A DNA stretch of 64,000 nt, taken from Brachypterus glaber. Taxonomy: Eukaryota > Arthropoda > Insecta > Coleoptera > Kateretidae. The stretch's first letter is position 1. Each line of letters begins with the position of its first letter. The position numbers and the translations under genes are program-made. This document shows positions 32,791-44,796 of the stretch, in pieces. The notes under the pieces are model-generated. The model was not told the DNA's origin and did no database searches. It was given only the letters and a program-made list of their open reading frames with translations. Location of the stretch: NCBI GenBank assembly GCA_958510825.1, contig OY294050.1:3139340-3203339 (forward strand). Direction: 5' to 3'.

Positions 32791-32825
32791 TATAAATACC
32801 CGATGCAAAATTTTAAAACAGTAGT
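32791..32825 (+). promoter_or_regulatory. TATA box and initiator of the second His-rich gene
   Basis: TATAAATA at 32791-32798, with an ACAGT-like arthropod initiator at 32818-32822, ~27 bp downstream. Leader to the ATG is ~27 nt. Parallel to the arrangement at 27892. Confidence 0.65.
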
Positions 32826-32846
32826 TACAATTTAACACCTTGTATC

Positions 32847-33602
32847 ATGAGGTGCATAGTGCTTTGTGTGGGTATCTGCCTACTGGCAACCCTTTGCAGT
32901 TCGAGGATTATAACAGAAGAGGAAGAAAATGAATCATCCCTAGCACCCTTAGATTTAGAAATCGCAGAATCGAAGCACTCAAGTCACCACGAATCAGGAG
33001 GAGGCCACGAACACCATGGCGATCACCACAGTAGTCATGGTGAAAAAGGCGACAAAGGATACAAAACCGATCACCACCATGACAAAGGAGGTCATGGAAA
33101 ACACGGCAAACATCACCATGAAAGTCACCACGCAGAAAAAGGAGGTCACAAAAAATCCCACCACGATGAAGCTGGTCACTACGGTGAACACCATGAGCAC
33201 GGTAAGAAACACAAAGGAGGAAAATTCGGAGAGAAAAAGGGACACAAAAAAGGACAAAAAACAACAGGATTCCATCACAAATCACACAAGGACGAATACC
33301 ACAAACATCACAAATTCTATGATGATCATCACAATGGAGGTCATCACTCTAAACACGGACATCACCACGGACATCACGGAGGTAAATCTGGGCATCACAA
33401 GAAGGGAGGCAGTCACAAAAGTGGACACCACGCCGATCATTACGGAAAGAAAGGACATTCCGACAAAGGACATTATGATGAGGACCATAAAGGATATAAG
33501 GGACATGGTGGACATGAAAGTCATCATTCTCATCATTCTGATTTCGGAAAGAAGGGTGGACATTCCGGAGGTGAAGAACATGGTTTCTCTGAGAAACATT
33601 AA
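32847..33602 (+). CDS. Secreted histidine/glycine/lysine-rich protein, copy 2
   Basis: A 251-residue intronless paralogue of the gene at 27954. Signal peptide MRCIVLCVGICLLATLCSS, then RIITEEEENESS and LDLEIAESKHSSHH. From there it is almost residue-for-residue like copy 1 (GEKGDKGYKTDHHHDKGGHG, GEKKGHKKGQKTTG, SGHHADHYGKKGHSDKGHYD), ending GFSEKH. Signal peptide, leader and 3' UTR DNA are unlike copy 1, while the DNA from ~32965 to ~33290 is nearly identical to it, a pattern suggesting gene conversion or concerted evolution. Same inferred role (secreted His-rich, possible metal-binding or matrix protein; unproven). AATAAA at 33682-33687. Both genes lie on the + strand ~4.9 kb apart. Confidence 0.88.
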   Translation: MRCIVLCVGICLLATLCSSRIITEEEENESSLAPLDLEIAESKHSSHHESGGGHEHHGDHHSSHGEKGDKGYKTDHHHDKGGHGKHGKHHHESHHAEKGGHKKSHHDEAGHYGEHHEHGKKHKGGKFGEKKGHKKGQKTTGFHHKSHKDEYHKHHKFYDDHHNGGHHSKHGHHHGHHGGKSGHHKKGGSHKSGHHADHYGKKGHSDKGHYDEDHKGYKGHGGHESHHSHHSDFGKKGGHSGGEEHGFSEKH

Positions 33603-33681
33603 ATTTCTTGTTATTGTGTTAGTTGTTGTTATTGTTTTGTTGTAAATTTTTCAATTGTTGTAAAATTGTTTTATTTTTTAA

Positions 33682-33687
33682 AATAAA
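33682..33687 (+). terminator. Poly(A) signal, second His-rich gene
   Basis: AATAAA 80 bp after the stop, in TTAAAATAAACTTAAA. Confidence 0.65.
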
Positions 33688-33751
33688 CTTAAATATAAAA
33701 ATTATTAATTGTTTGTATTGTTATTGTTATTTTAATAAAATGCAAGTGCAT

Positions 33752-33966
33752 TATAGTTCTCAAAAAGATGCAAGTCGCTTGCAAAACATCTTTACAGCAC
33801 GATATTTCAAGAACGCTTTGACATAGAGACTTGAAATTTGATACAAATGTTTTATACTACTTAGAAAATCTTTTTTCCCAATTTCAAGTCTGTGCGTCAA
33901 AGCGTTTTTGAAATATCGTTGTGTAAAGTTGTTTTCTAAGGGACTTGGATCTTTGCGAAAACTATA
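33752..33966. mobile_element. Hairpin MITE just downstream of the second His-rich gene
   Basis: TATAGTTCTCAAAAAGATGC at the left and GATCTTTGCGAAAACTATA at the right begin ~85 bp imperfect inverted arms, with CACGATATTTCAAGAACGCT/AGCGTTTTTGAAATATCGT inside. Flanked by TA. No ORF of coding quality. Confidence 0.8.
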
Positions 33967-34825
33967 TTAATTTTAGAGCATAAAAATAATAATAGGTAAT
34001 ATGAAAAATAGCTATAAAAAATGTTTTTTTTTTCATTATAAAATTTTTTTATAGATTATTCTGTAAAATGATAATTAAACGATTTAAACTGTCATTACTA
34101 TGATACTATTTTTGTTGTAAAAATATGAATTCAAATGATTAAAAGTTCAAATCTGAATTTTGTTATAAAATATGAATCTTCTATTTTGTGGATTTATTTA
34201 TTTTTTTGTTTTTTTTTTACTAAAACAAAGGGTGCATGGTTTAAATAAAAACATTTCTTATATTCAGTTTGAAAGAAACTTAAATGAAGGAGAAAGAAGA
34301 TATTGTTACTTTATTTAGTTTTCAGTCAGGAAAAAGAATCATTAGAAATAAAATATTAGTTTAAAACAAAAGAAAACGAAGAAATTTGTATTAATAATAA
34401 TGATTCTAATAAACTATATCAAACAATAAACAAAATATCATCATTAAACCGCAGAAAATTAAAATATACTTCTATCATTTAGGTACTGTAAAAAGTAAAC
34501 TGAATGTTCAGTTACAAATGGCTAGGAAATCGGACGATATTATCCCATAGAATTGTACTTTAATTTTTGTTAACAACACGCAACATTTCATGTCCCTCCT
34601 TAAATACTAAAGTACGTGAACTATAGTGTTTTTAACAAAAATTAAAGTACGTTTATACCGGGTGATCCAATGAAAAAATTATGAAAAGGTAGTATCAATA
34701 TGGGGCCAATATGGGTTAATGGTGTTTATTGTTTGATAGAATTAAAAAAAAATCTCTTATCTATTTTTATTTACGTGTTTTGGTGTTTATTTTAAAACAT
34801 ATCTGTAGTATCTGAAAATTTAATT
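33967..34825. other. AT-rich noncoding DNA
   Basis: A short inverted pair occurs at 34553-34643 (GTACTTTAATTTTTGTTAAC and TTTTTAACAAAAATTAAAGTAC), which may mark another small hairpin element. Nothing else. Confidence 0.45.
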
Positions 34826-35686
34826 TATTTTTTTCACTACCAGCCTAAAAGCACATCTTTATTACTGTTCTTTTCATTGGTAGAAATATTATTTCTCTAC
34901 CTATGACGTCAGAGGTTCTAAAAATAATGAAATTGCACCATGGTTAATAATGAATTTTTATTCAGCTGTTTTGGCATCTGACGTTTCACTTAATTATTAA
35001 ATCACATTGCTATTTACAAGTGTCTTTAGGCACCAAATTTATTTATTGCATGATAAGTTAAAAAATATTAACTAAATTAGTACCTATAAAACATACTTTA
35101 CAAAAAACACTTTGAAAAGTGAAAATCATTGGTCCATCATATTCAACCATAGATTATACAACCCATATATTACCGTAAGAATCATAGATTACTAGAGGTA
35201 CAACCCCCATATATTGATTTTTGAGGGAATAGATTCTCCCTCACAGTTTTCTCCTGTCCCATTATTTCTGGGGGAGTACCAGAATCATCACTTTACATTT
35301 CACTTTCTATTTTTATATATTTTATTACACTTAACACGGAAACATTTTCTAACTTAGTAATTTTAGCAGATCACAAGAAAATTTCTGCCAGAAATGTCAA
35401 GTTATTCATTTGTTTTTTTAATGGCCGCGAACGGCCAGCGTAATATTTTAAATTTATAAGCTTTTTCATTAAATATTAGTAAAATAAATAAATAAATATC
35501 TAATTAATTGTACTGGTAGTGAAAAAAATACTATATTTTCCACGCGAGTGAAGATTTAACATTTTAGACCGCGTCTTGCGGGCTTCGCGCTGCGCGCTCA
35601 TCCCGCAATTTGACGCAGGTCAAAAATGTTAAACTTCTCTCACTTGGTAAATAATATACTATTTTTCACTGCTAGCTTTAGAACAT
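34826..35686. mobile_element. Composite MITE family T, copy 2
   Basis: Near-identical to 29715-30345 from TTTTTTCACTACCAGCC on, with an additional ~190 bp at 35283-35475 (includes GGCCGCGAACGGCC). The 3' module from 35512 (CTGGTAGTGAAAAAAATA) to 35686 (TATTTTTCACTGCTAG) is itself a complete hairpin element with inverted ends. Confidence 0.8.
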
Positions 35687-36084
35687 ATCATTATTTATCA
35701 TGTTTTCAGACTGTGAGATCAATTTTTTTCACCTAGAGCAATAATAATTTTTTCTTGCCTAGTGGGAGTAAATTTTATAAACAATTGAATTCTATCACTT
35801 TAGATGTTTCAGTTCTTTGTGCAATTTTTACTAATTAAACCCAAGAAAATAGCTTTAAATAACTTTTTATTTATTAAATATAATTAATTATAAGTATTAC
35901 CAATTAATACAATCAATAATTAGCTAAATATTATGAAAAAAATAAAAAAAAACTTAATTTTTAAACTTCAATTCAAAGTATTTATTTGAGCAAATGTCAT
36001 TGATCAAGGCTACTTGATTTTTATGAAAATTGCAAGAAATATAATTTCTGTTAATAATTTATTATTTGAATAAAAATAGTTAAA

Positions 36085-36233
36085 TAGTGCTAGTAGTAAA
36101 AAAAACTAATATAAAAACTTCGGTAGAGAACATTATTATATCATCGCACTCTTAAATCCCTCGTAGCTCGGGATTTAATACGCTCGGCTATAAAAAATGT
36201 CTTCTCTACCTTGGTATATAATTACTATTAATT
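36085..36233. mobile_element. Hairpin MITE, GTAGAGAA stem (copy 1)
   Basis: GTGCTAGTAGTAAAAAAAAC at the left edge; stem CGGTAGAGAAC with CTTCTCTACCTTG; the core TTAAATCCCTCG / CGGGATTTAATACGCTCGG is shared with 56846-56993. Confidence 0.7.
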
Positions 36234-37850
36234 TAATTGAGTCTAAAAAACTAAATTTCCGAAAAAGAAAAGGTTAAAAGAGAAACACAGTAAATGTTAT
36301 TTAATTCAGTAGTTTAGCAGGCTTTTGTTAGCAGGTGAGACTTTTTTACACGGAATGAGTTAATGTTATCCAGGGAGATGACATTTATTAATTAATGGAC
36401 CGCTCCCTCTAAGCTCTGGGGGTGAGTTTAATTGTTAAATACGGCGAAAGTGTCACTCAAATATCAAACTAAACTTAATTTAAAACTTTTACCTAAGGTG
36501 TAACTTTCTTGTTGGGAAATGTGGCGTTTCATGAATATGCGCTTATATTAAAAACAATTTAACTTTTCAACTTCTTCAGGATTACATATTATTTATGATG
36601 TTTTGGGGAAGTTGGGGAAGGTGCAAAGTGCATTTTAACTTTTAAATTGAGTTTTTTTAATTCAAAACCCCAAAGCAAAATTAAAAATATGCCGTTATGA
36701 GACAGTTTTCAATCAAAAACTATTATAAATGTTATACTGGGCGTACACCTTAGGTAGACTGTAAATAACACAGTACCACAAAGTATCTGGAAGTGTATTT
36801 GTAGGACTACTTTTTGATTTTTTTTGAACAATTTAAATATCTTAAAAGAATTATTTAGGTATTTAATAATTTCAAGTTAATTTATTTTGACACAATAAAT
36901 TATTGTTTTAAATGTCTAATTTTTGGAGTAAAAAAATATCTAAATTAGTTAAATTTAAATAATACTGAAAAAACATAAAAAAATTGCTTTTAGTTGATAT
37001 TTTGTTATATACATTGTTAATCTATTATGATTTACCAAAAAGCCACAGCTTTTCTCTATAGAAAAGTGGTATTTTCGATTTCTTATATTCAAATTGGTAT
37101 ATTCGATGGCGAAAATGTACCGTTGTTATTGTTGCGCCTTGTTTTATGGTAGTCTATTAGGTTTAATAAAAGTTTGACAAGCTGAGATCAGTTTTTTAAG
37201 TGTTTTTTTTATCATAAGCGTGTTCCAAGAAAGACTATTGTCTAGATAGTCTCCTAGAAACGGTTTAAGAACATTTAAATTAAGAAATAGTAAAAGAATT
37301 ATTGCAATGGTATTAAACAATAGCGAGAAACTAAGCAAATAAATTACAATTAACACCAAACCAAAACATCATTAGAGAGATTTTCATGTTATGGTTTTAA
37401 TTGGCTACACAGTGGTTCGTTTCAGATCAATGGCGCGTAAATCGATTTAAACCATTAACCATGACTATGTCACAAAGATTTTAGTGGAATTTAATTTCAT
37501 ATATGATTTACGTTTTCGTATTGCATTCAATTTCGAGTTAAATTTGGCAATGCCTATTTAATTATATGCATTATTATACTCAAATCTTTAAACTGATAAA
37601 TTTTCGTTTATACAGTTCATAGTTAAGTAAATAGAGAGACATTTTAGCAAAAATTATGAATCCATAGAGATTTCGATGCATTGATATAATCTACTGGTTA
37701 CTAATTATAAAATAAGTCTAAACTAGTTTAAAACTAGTCTAAAATGAAAGTTTTATTGTTAATATACCTTTAATTTTGTGTTGTATTTTTTACTCTACGT
37801 TATAAGTGTGTTAAATATATATAAAAAGTGTAATTAGGTATTTAAGCTTA
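36234..37850. other. Ordinary AT-rich DNA
   Basis: No ORF, repeat pair or RNA gene that I can support. Confidence 0.5.
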
Positions 37851-38255
37851 ATGGAGCTCTCTACAACTAGAATTATGAAACAAAAGACGTCTACCCTATC
37901 TCTATCTCATTTGTGCTACACTCCAGCCAACCAAATAAATACTGTATTTGTTTTTCATACAACAAATACAGTATTTATTTGGTTGGCTGAAAAGTGTAGC
38001 AGTGAGCGGCACGAACGAACATAGCTAAAGTGAATCTGTAGAATAAGATAATTCTACTAAAATTTAGATGGCGCCAGTAATTTCTTTAATAAAAATAATA
38101 TAGTTACACTTTTCGCCCGGCCAAGTAAATATTGTATTTGTTCAACAAAGAACAAATACAGAATTTGTTTGGTTGGGTGGAAGTGGGATTGTATGTATGT
38201 ATCCTTTTTGGGTAGAACTTTTTTCCCTGTCTAATCTAACGGGAGAAATCTCCAT
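37851..38255. mobile_element. DNA element with AT target duplication, copy 2 (reverse)
   Basis: AT-GGAGCTCTCTAC...GGGAGAAATCTCC-AT; reverse-complement relative of 22395-22784, with the same internal GTATTTGTT/AACAAATAC pairs and a TAGATGGCGCCAGTAATTTC block. Supports the boundaries deduced at 22 kb. Confidence 0.85.
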
Positions 38256-38991
38256 TAACTCTTAACATGTTGGTCTATAATAATGCCCAGATATTTACTT
38301 CTAAAATTAAATGTTTTTTAACAATTATTAAATAAAGTATGTAACTCTATATTATAAGAGTGTTATGTATGTATAAAAACTGTACGAAAAGTCCTGAACG
38401 ATTTATAAATAATTAAAAAAAAGTTTAATATTTTATTTTATTAAACAATTTTATTAACAACAATTCACTAATTATCTTTAGATTTAGCAAATACATTTAA
38501 AATTAAATTACAAAAAATTAAAAAACCAATGATGAAATCCTTTGATGATCAATGGTCTCAAATTTTATTTAATTAATTCGTCTCTGTTCCTGTTGCCTTT
38601 GTAGCTCTAAAAATAAAAGTCCCTCTATAGTTACATGGTGAAACATTTCAATTTCAATGTTTTTCTTAATTACTTTCCGAACTAACAATGTAGTCTACGG
38701 TGAGCGGTTAAAAGATATACACAGAAAAAGAAGTATTTTAAATTAACATCTTGACGACGCGAAGCGAAGTCAAAAAATCATTCGAGTGCGCTAAGGACTT
38801 GTCGCAAACGAGTTGCGAACAACATTTTTCGTTCGATCTACAGTTTAGACTCTTTAAAGGTATATATTTTAAAGAATTACCCTAATTTTGACACTTCAAA
38901 ATTTTTTAAACGTCAAATAAATTTTTCAAAATGAAAGCTAGGTGTAATTGTTTGAATAAATGAGTGTGCATAGTTGTAATTTCATTCAATT
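38256..38991. other. AT-rich noncoding DNA
   Basis: Nothing supportable apart from a weak hairpin-like GC patch at 38751-38830. Confidence 0.45.
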
Positions 38992-39263
38992 GGTGTATTG
39001 GTCTACCGGATCTGTACATGACAAGTCTACTAGCCAACTAGCGTAAGTTCGATTCTCACTGGCGCCGATTTGCCCTTTTCAGTAAATTAATAATTGAAAT
39101 TTGGCGAAGTAAGTAAAGCGGACACTCCCTATAAAAACTGGTTCGAAAGTCAGTATAAGCCGGTGGTTCCCTATACTACTAGCCCACGCAAGTCCTGGAC
39201 CTAGGGGATGCTTAATTAAGTAGAATAGTACGAGGTTAAACAAATATGTAATGTAATGTAATA
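38992..39263 (+). repeat. tRNA-derived SINE
   Basis: The 5' tRNA-like part (38992-39066) has a box A-like TGGTCTACCGG, a box B-like AGTTCGATTCTC and a wobble-rich acceptor stem (GGTGT with GCGCC). An unrelated body follows, containing GGTTCCCTATACTACTAGCC, and an ATGTAATGTAATGTAAT tail. No target duplication found. Confidence 0.5.
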
Positions 39264-42104
39264 TAACTATGTACTCGTGCGATAGAAAAATATCGTAACG
39301 AGAATATATAGTGAACATGCATTTTTCTTTATTTCGTGTCACTAGGTCGTACGAAAAATAAATATTTACGAATTATGTGTTTAAAAGAACCCGTTTTATA
39401 AGATATAAATGAACTAATTTAGAAAACGATATCTACGCTACAACCAGTTTTTTTATACCTGTACTTCTTTTTTTAGGCAAACAAAAAAAAAGAAGAAAAA
39501 GAAGGAGAATAAAAAGAAGCAGGTTAGGATATGTTTTTTGTATAGACCTTTCTAACTTTTAAAGAATTAGAAAAATGGCTTGTTTTTGAAATTTTGTACT
39601 TGATAAAACTGAAAATAACAATTATTTATATTTATGCAAAAAGTGCAAAATTTGCGCTTCCCTTATATACATGTAAACGTTTGTGGGATAAATTTTCATA
39701 AACATACCTACAAATAAGAATTTTTTTTCTTGTTGTACGGTAGACTCTTTCTACGAATACACCTAAAATAAAAACTAGACTTATTTTGTATTTATGTTTT
39801 TTATAGATAAGATTATTTTCTGTGTATAGTGCGTGTTTAAAAGGCAGCTCTACAAATGTTATGGTGTTGGGTTGCTAATTAAAAGAGTAAAACCATATCA
39901 AATCCTGCTGATCCAGAGGGTGAACCTGTTTGTATAAAATAAAAGATTATGTGTATCGTACAAGGTGGATCGGATATCTGCTTTTTTGCACGGTCCAATC
40001 AATTTTATATAAGCAAATTAAACAGGGTGTTTTATAAAAAATCAAAAAAAATAATAGAATCAGATACTAGGGTGGTCCAAAAAAAAATGACCCAATGTTT
40101 TGTATTTGTGGTTTCGTTTTAAGTATCAAAATAAGCCTGCAAAATCTTAGCCTAATCAAAAGTTTCTAATTCGTGTCAACAAATCGCCGAAATCACCCCT
40201 TAAAAAAAATTGAAAAAAGTGGGTGTTAAAAAAATGTCTGTTTATCTGTCTGTCTGTCTGTCTGTCTGTCTATATGTAAACCTTATATTAAATTGAAAGT
40301 TTTTGCCCGATTTGTATAATTTAGGTTTTTGATTTTTGGGGAATAGGGCTTTGGATCTGAATAAAATTGTTATCTAATTTTGCTGTGACGTTTCGACGAT
40401 GGATTTTCGTCGTTTTCGAACCTTATAGCTTTTGAATCAAAGGATTCAGGACCTTTTATATTTGCGTCCCATCAAATATGGTTAACATTAGCGTAGGAAA
40501 ACGGGAGCAAAATGGAAAAAACTATAATCTTTAGCGATATATCACTTATTATTTATAGTAGGACACATTTTTTTACATTAATGAAAACTTTTTAATTCCT
40601 TACAAAAACATATGTGATTATTTTTATTCGAGGACTATTAATTTTCGAGATATAGGCATTTTAATAAAATTTGATATATTTTTACATTTTTAATTAGGTG
40701 TCAAATTTTGACAGTAGGAAATTTCAATCATAGGTAAAATAAAATTTTGATGTTTTTAAATATATTGATATCTGATAATGTCCTCGTAAAAAAAAAAACA
40801 ATTATAAAGCTAGAAAGAAAAAACAAAATGGTAAAAAAATAGAAAAAAAGTAACGAATCCGTGAAAAACTAAAACAATAAAATTGTTGATAGACTTAAAC
40901 TTTTAAGATTAGTTTAAAATACGTTATAAGATTTCCACCCGTCTAGAAAAGGTACCTGTTTCACATTTTTATTTAAGTTTGTTTTTAAACTTCAAAGCCC
41001 ACTCTAATACTTATTTATTTATATTTTATTTATTTTATTTATATTTTATACTCGTACATGGGACCTTAATTCACAGGTATTTTAACCACAGGAGTGGTAA
41101 TCCAACTAAAAAATTAGATCTCAAACTTCCAACAGAAGCTCAAAATTATTTTTGACGTTTTTACTCTTCTCCAAGATGACTGAAGGAACTAGGCCAAAGC
41201 CTCCAGATATTTTGTTCTTCTCTTTCATTCTTGATAATATCATATTCTTCGCTTGATTTAAATTTATTGTAGAACTTGTTTGTATATACTTTAAATAAAA
41301 TAAAAAGAATAAGTAAAAAATATAAGAAAATATGTCTTTTGGCTTAAGCTTGAGATTTACCTTAAATGAATTTTAAAGTAAAGGTTTTGTTAGGGGAAGT
41401 TATTTTTTGTTAATTGGGAAGCTAATGATAATAATTAATTAATTAATTAATTAAATCGATTTTAAATTAAATTGTATTATGATGATAAAAAAATCAAACT
41501 TTTTCTGAACTGGGATATAAAATTTTAAAAAGTTAGGGACACTTATAGACCGTTATTGTATTTAGAAAATAATATTTATTTTAAATAATTTTATTTTAAT
41601 TGTGGTCGTAGGAAAAATAGTGTACATAACTTGTCGGAAAATATCTTCCTTGAATTGGCGACGTATTAGTACGTTTCTATAAGTTAGAAACATCGTTTTC
41701 ATTTTATACATATATTTTTTTATTTTAATAAAAGATAAATATTTATATTTCAAAAACCACTCAGTTAATGAAATAATATATTAATTTAAATAAATTTATT
41801 TAAAGTGGAATAAATAAATATTTAAATTTCTTGAAACAAATGCTATAAATTGACTTTCAGATCACTCACTGCAATGCTGAAAAAATAAAAAATAATAAAC
41901 ATATTTTAAAACAATTGAGTTTTATTTAAATAATTTTTGTTTTGTATTCATAATATTACCATAAGTATACTTTTTATCGACTTTTTAATATTTTTTTCGC
42001 TTTAGCTTTTCTTGTAAAAAGTAAAGGATTTTTTTAAGAAATCGAATTCTACACTGAACTAAACGTGTACGTAATATTACGTATATTAATATTATAATAT
42101 TAAT
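39264..42104. other. AT-rich DNA with microsatellites
   Basis: (TCTG)n at 40246-40270 within repeat-like sequence; AATT repeats at ~41435-41455. No gene supported. Confidence 0.5.
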
Positions 42105-42365
42105 AAAAATTAACACTAAGTTTTATGCACTAGCGACGTTTCGTCTTTAATTAAGACTTTATCAAGCTTAGCATACTTAAAACACTACATTTAACATAAA
42201 TATTATTTAAATAAACAATTACGAGCAATAAACAAAACTATAGAACCGTACACGTAGACATATTAGCTGTGACACAGTTAATTTGATAAAGTCTTAATTA
42301 AAGACGAAACGTCGCTAGTGCATAAAGTCCTAGTCCCGATATTTGTTTATTAATTGTACAATCGA
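42105..42365. mobile_element. Hammerhead-motif repeat family H, copy 2
   Basis: A perfect 42-bp inverted pair, 42123-42164 and 42284-42325 (TTATGCACTAGCGACGTTTC...), encloses 119 bp shared with 24915-25020 (CAATAAACAAAACTATAGAA). Each arm contains one hammerhead-like motif, head to head. After the right arm, GATATTTGTTTATTAATTGT matches 24820-24840 in reverse. Confidence 0.75.
42282..42328 (+). other. Hammerhead-ribozyme-like motif 4
   Basis: TTGATAA, A, stem GTC/GAC, GAAACGTC, GCT; the inverted copy at 42120-42166 is identical. Same caveats as motif 3. Confidence 0.3.
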
Positions 42366-42529
42366 AGAACACAAATATAATTTGATAGAATAAAAATTAA
42401 GTTAATTTTGAGCACTCAAATGTTTTTAATTGTAATAAACAAAATGTTATTATTAAAAAGTCCAAACCAAATGCCTATACACGGTGCAGTCTTTTGACAT
42501 TAAATAAAGAGAAGGATTCTAAATCACAA

Positions 42530-42775
42530 AACATGAAAAGCCAAAAAAGGAACATATGTACGGAATTAAACCCTAAGGGAGCTACGGCCCTTTGAAGATA
42601 GATATATTGAATGGGGAACAAAATTAAGCACCAATCAAATTTTAATGCTGCAAGAAGGTTCTTCATTTAAAATTAACCAACATTCTTCATCGGAGCAACT
42701 AAATTTAATATTAAAGGAGTAAAAATTAACATTTTTCTTCTTAGTTGCATTTTTTTTTGAAAACGGTTGCTACTA
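42530..42775 (-). mobile_element. Fragment of the TACAGGGT long-TIR family
   Basis: CCCTAAGGGAGCTACGGCCC, CAAAATTAAGCACCAATCAA and TTAATATTAAAGGAGTAAAA match the reverse complement of 49880-50130. Ends not recognised. Confidence 0.6.
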
Positions 42776-42782
42776 CATGTAT

Positions 42783-42979
42783 ACAGCCCCTCTATAGGAC
42801 GTCCAAAACGCAGTAGGGTACCCCCTTTTTTTCAGATTTTCACTTTTTTTTATCATTATTGGATTTGGAAAAGTGGACGTCCGAAAATGGCGTGCCCCCC
42901 CCTCCTTGTCCGATTCTGCCCGATTTTGGTAACCCTCCCCGGACCCCAACTGCGGACGTCCTTTATGGATGGCCCCTAA
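42783..42979. mobile_element. MITE, GGGGCCATCCATAAAGGACGTCC-like termini
   Basis: CAGCCCCTCTATAGGACGTCC at the left and GGACGTCCTTTATGGATGGC at the right are imperfect inverted ends; a second GGACGTCC occurs inside. This terminus type is widespread in animal MITEs. The open frame across it is not a gene. Confidence 0.65.
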
Positions 42980-43654
42980 TGTTAAATGTACTTATTTAAT
43001 CAATGAAATTTAGTTGATGTAATTAATTTATTCAGGAAGACAACAATTTTTAGGTAATCATCGGCTAAAAATTAATAAAATTATTTTTCGGTGTACAGAA
43101 AAAAACATTCGCATGGTAAAAATTGCAAAACTCTCAAGACTCTTTACCTATGCGGCAGTATTTTATTATTTTTAGGTGCTGAACAGTTGGTAACCATGAT
43201 AAATAAGGCTTTATACAGTGTAAATTTCTATGTATATTTTATACTGTAGCAAATTGGTGTCTGCAAGTTAGCCGAATAAATAATAAACGAAGCAACTTTA
43301 TTACACTCGTCGTATTTTAAAGTTATAACTAGTACCCGGCGTATTTCCAGTTATAGTCCAGTCTTTAACTTAATAAAATAGACTTTACCTGGAAATAATT
43401 CAGTAAGTTTAGATTTATGGTTTATTGGGTAGGGTTTAAGGCCGCAAATAAATAATTTGGAGACATTGAACTCGATTTGCAACTGTCATTTTTTTAACTT
43501 ATTTTTCACAAAAAAACAGACTTTTTAAAATATCTCAAGATCGGTGCATCCTAGGACAAAAAACTTTTGATGTGAAAATAAAGAGGACCGAATCTAATCT
43601 AAATGTACTAAATGTAATTTGTTTGACTCTGTAAGTTAAAAATATATTTTATCC
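42980..43654. other. AT-rich noncoding DNA
   Basis: Nothing supportable. Confidence 0.5.
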
Positions 43655-43915
43655 AATACATACAGATAATAAGACAATTACCAGCTTTATTTTAAATAGA
43701 TAAACTCAATAATAATTATTTTCTTGTAAATGTCATTAAAATTTTTAATAAAAATATGAATTCCCTAGCTATTTATTGGATAAAACCTTGTATAGCACTC
43801 ATGGGTAAACCGATATTGCCCTCTCGAAAATTAACCTGTTTGGCTGATGCCTCGCAGGTTAATTTTCTCATGGGCAATATCTTACTTTACCCACTAGTAC
43901 CATAAATAACTATTT
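43655..43915 (-). repeat. Hairpin MITE family G, copy 2
   Basis: Reverse complement of 27224-27545: ACAGATAATAAGACAATTAC, AGCTATTTATTGGATAAAAC, GGGTAAACCGATATTGCC. Confidence 0.8.
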
Positions 43916-44796
43916 CGGGGATCCCATTTCGGGGCTTCTAGCATTAAAAGGAACCCGATTCAGGACCTGGCGATTTGCAAATAGCTTAATTAGAATGTAC
44001 TTTAAGACATATATAAAATAATAAATAAATAATAGCAAATAATGAAATAAAAATGGTCACCAGCTCCAGCACCAGACTAATAGTACACTATAGCATGCGA
44101 AGCATTGCTGGTTTATGTTGGGCATAAATACAGTCTAGATGTTAAAATATTGAAAGGATTTCTGTAACTTAGTGCTATTTCATATAAATAAAGAAAATAT
44201 ATGTATCCACAGATTTATGTTCTGCTACCAATATTATGGCTTACGATTTTGAATTTTTTATTACTACTTAAGTGTGGTATTAATGTTAAATCGATTTTTT
44301 TTATAGGGAAATTTTTGTTCATCAAGAAAACTGCATGATTTTTGTAAAACTGGGTTAAAGGCTGATATTTTTTAACAAAAATCAACTATTAAGTGTTCCA
44401 TACCTCAAAAATTAATTAGTTATCAATACAAAGGAAAAATAAAATTAAACCAAAAGAAAGCTCAAATCATTCTCTACAAAATCTTAATCTAAATTTTTGT
44501 TATTTTATTAAATAAATATAAATTCATACTATTAACTAATTAGGTGTTTTAAAGATAATAAATAGTCACTAAATAATATTATTAAAAATATTGCTCATTT
44601 ACAAAGACTTTTTTTTCCGAAAAATCGAAATAAAAGTGAATTGTTACAAAGCTCTATTTCTTTTATCAAATTAAAATGTGGTGAAACGGGGAATGGAGTT
44701 TAAGGACAATATAGTTTTTTAATAAGTCTGTATGCAACTCCTCATTTTCTCGCAGTGTACAAACTTAGTTTATAATTTTATATATTAAAAAATACA
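43916..44796. other. AT-rich noncoding DNA
   Basis: No coding or structural signal that I can defend. Confidence 0.5.

Noticed and set aside
37144..37359. 71-codon - frame with hydrophobic N-terminal part
   Set aside because: Hydrophobic stretches arise readily from T-rich DNA; no supporting signal.
39079..39342. 87-codon - frame
   Set aside because: Overlaps the SINE body and AT-rich flank; no coding character.
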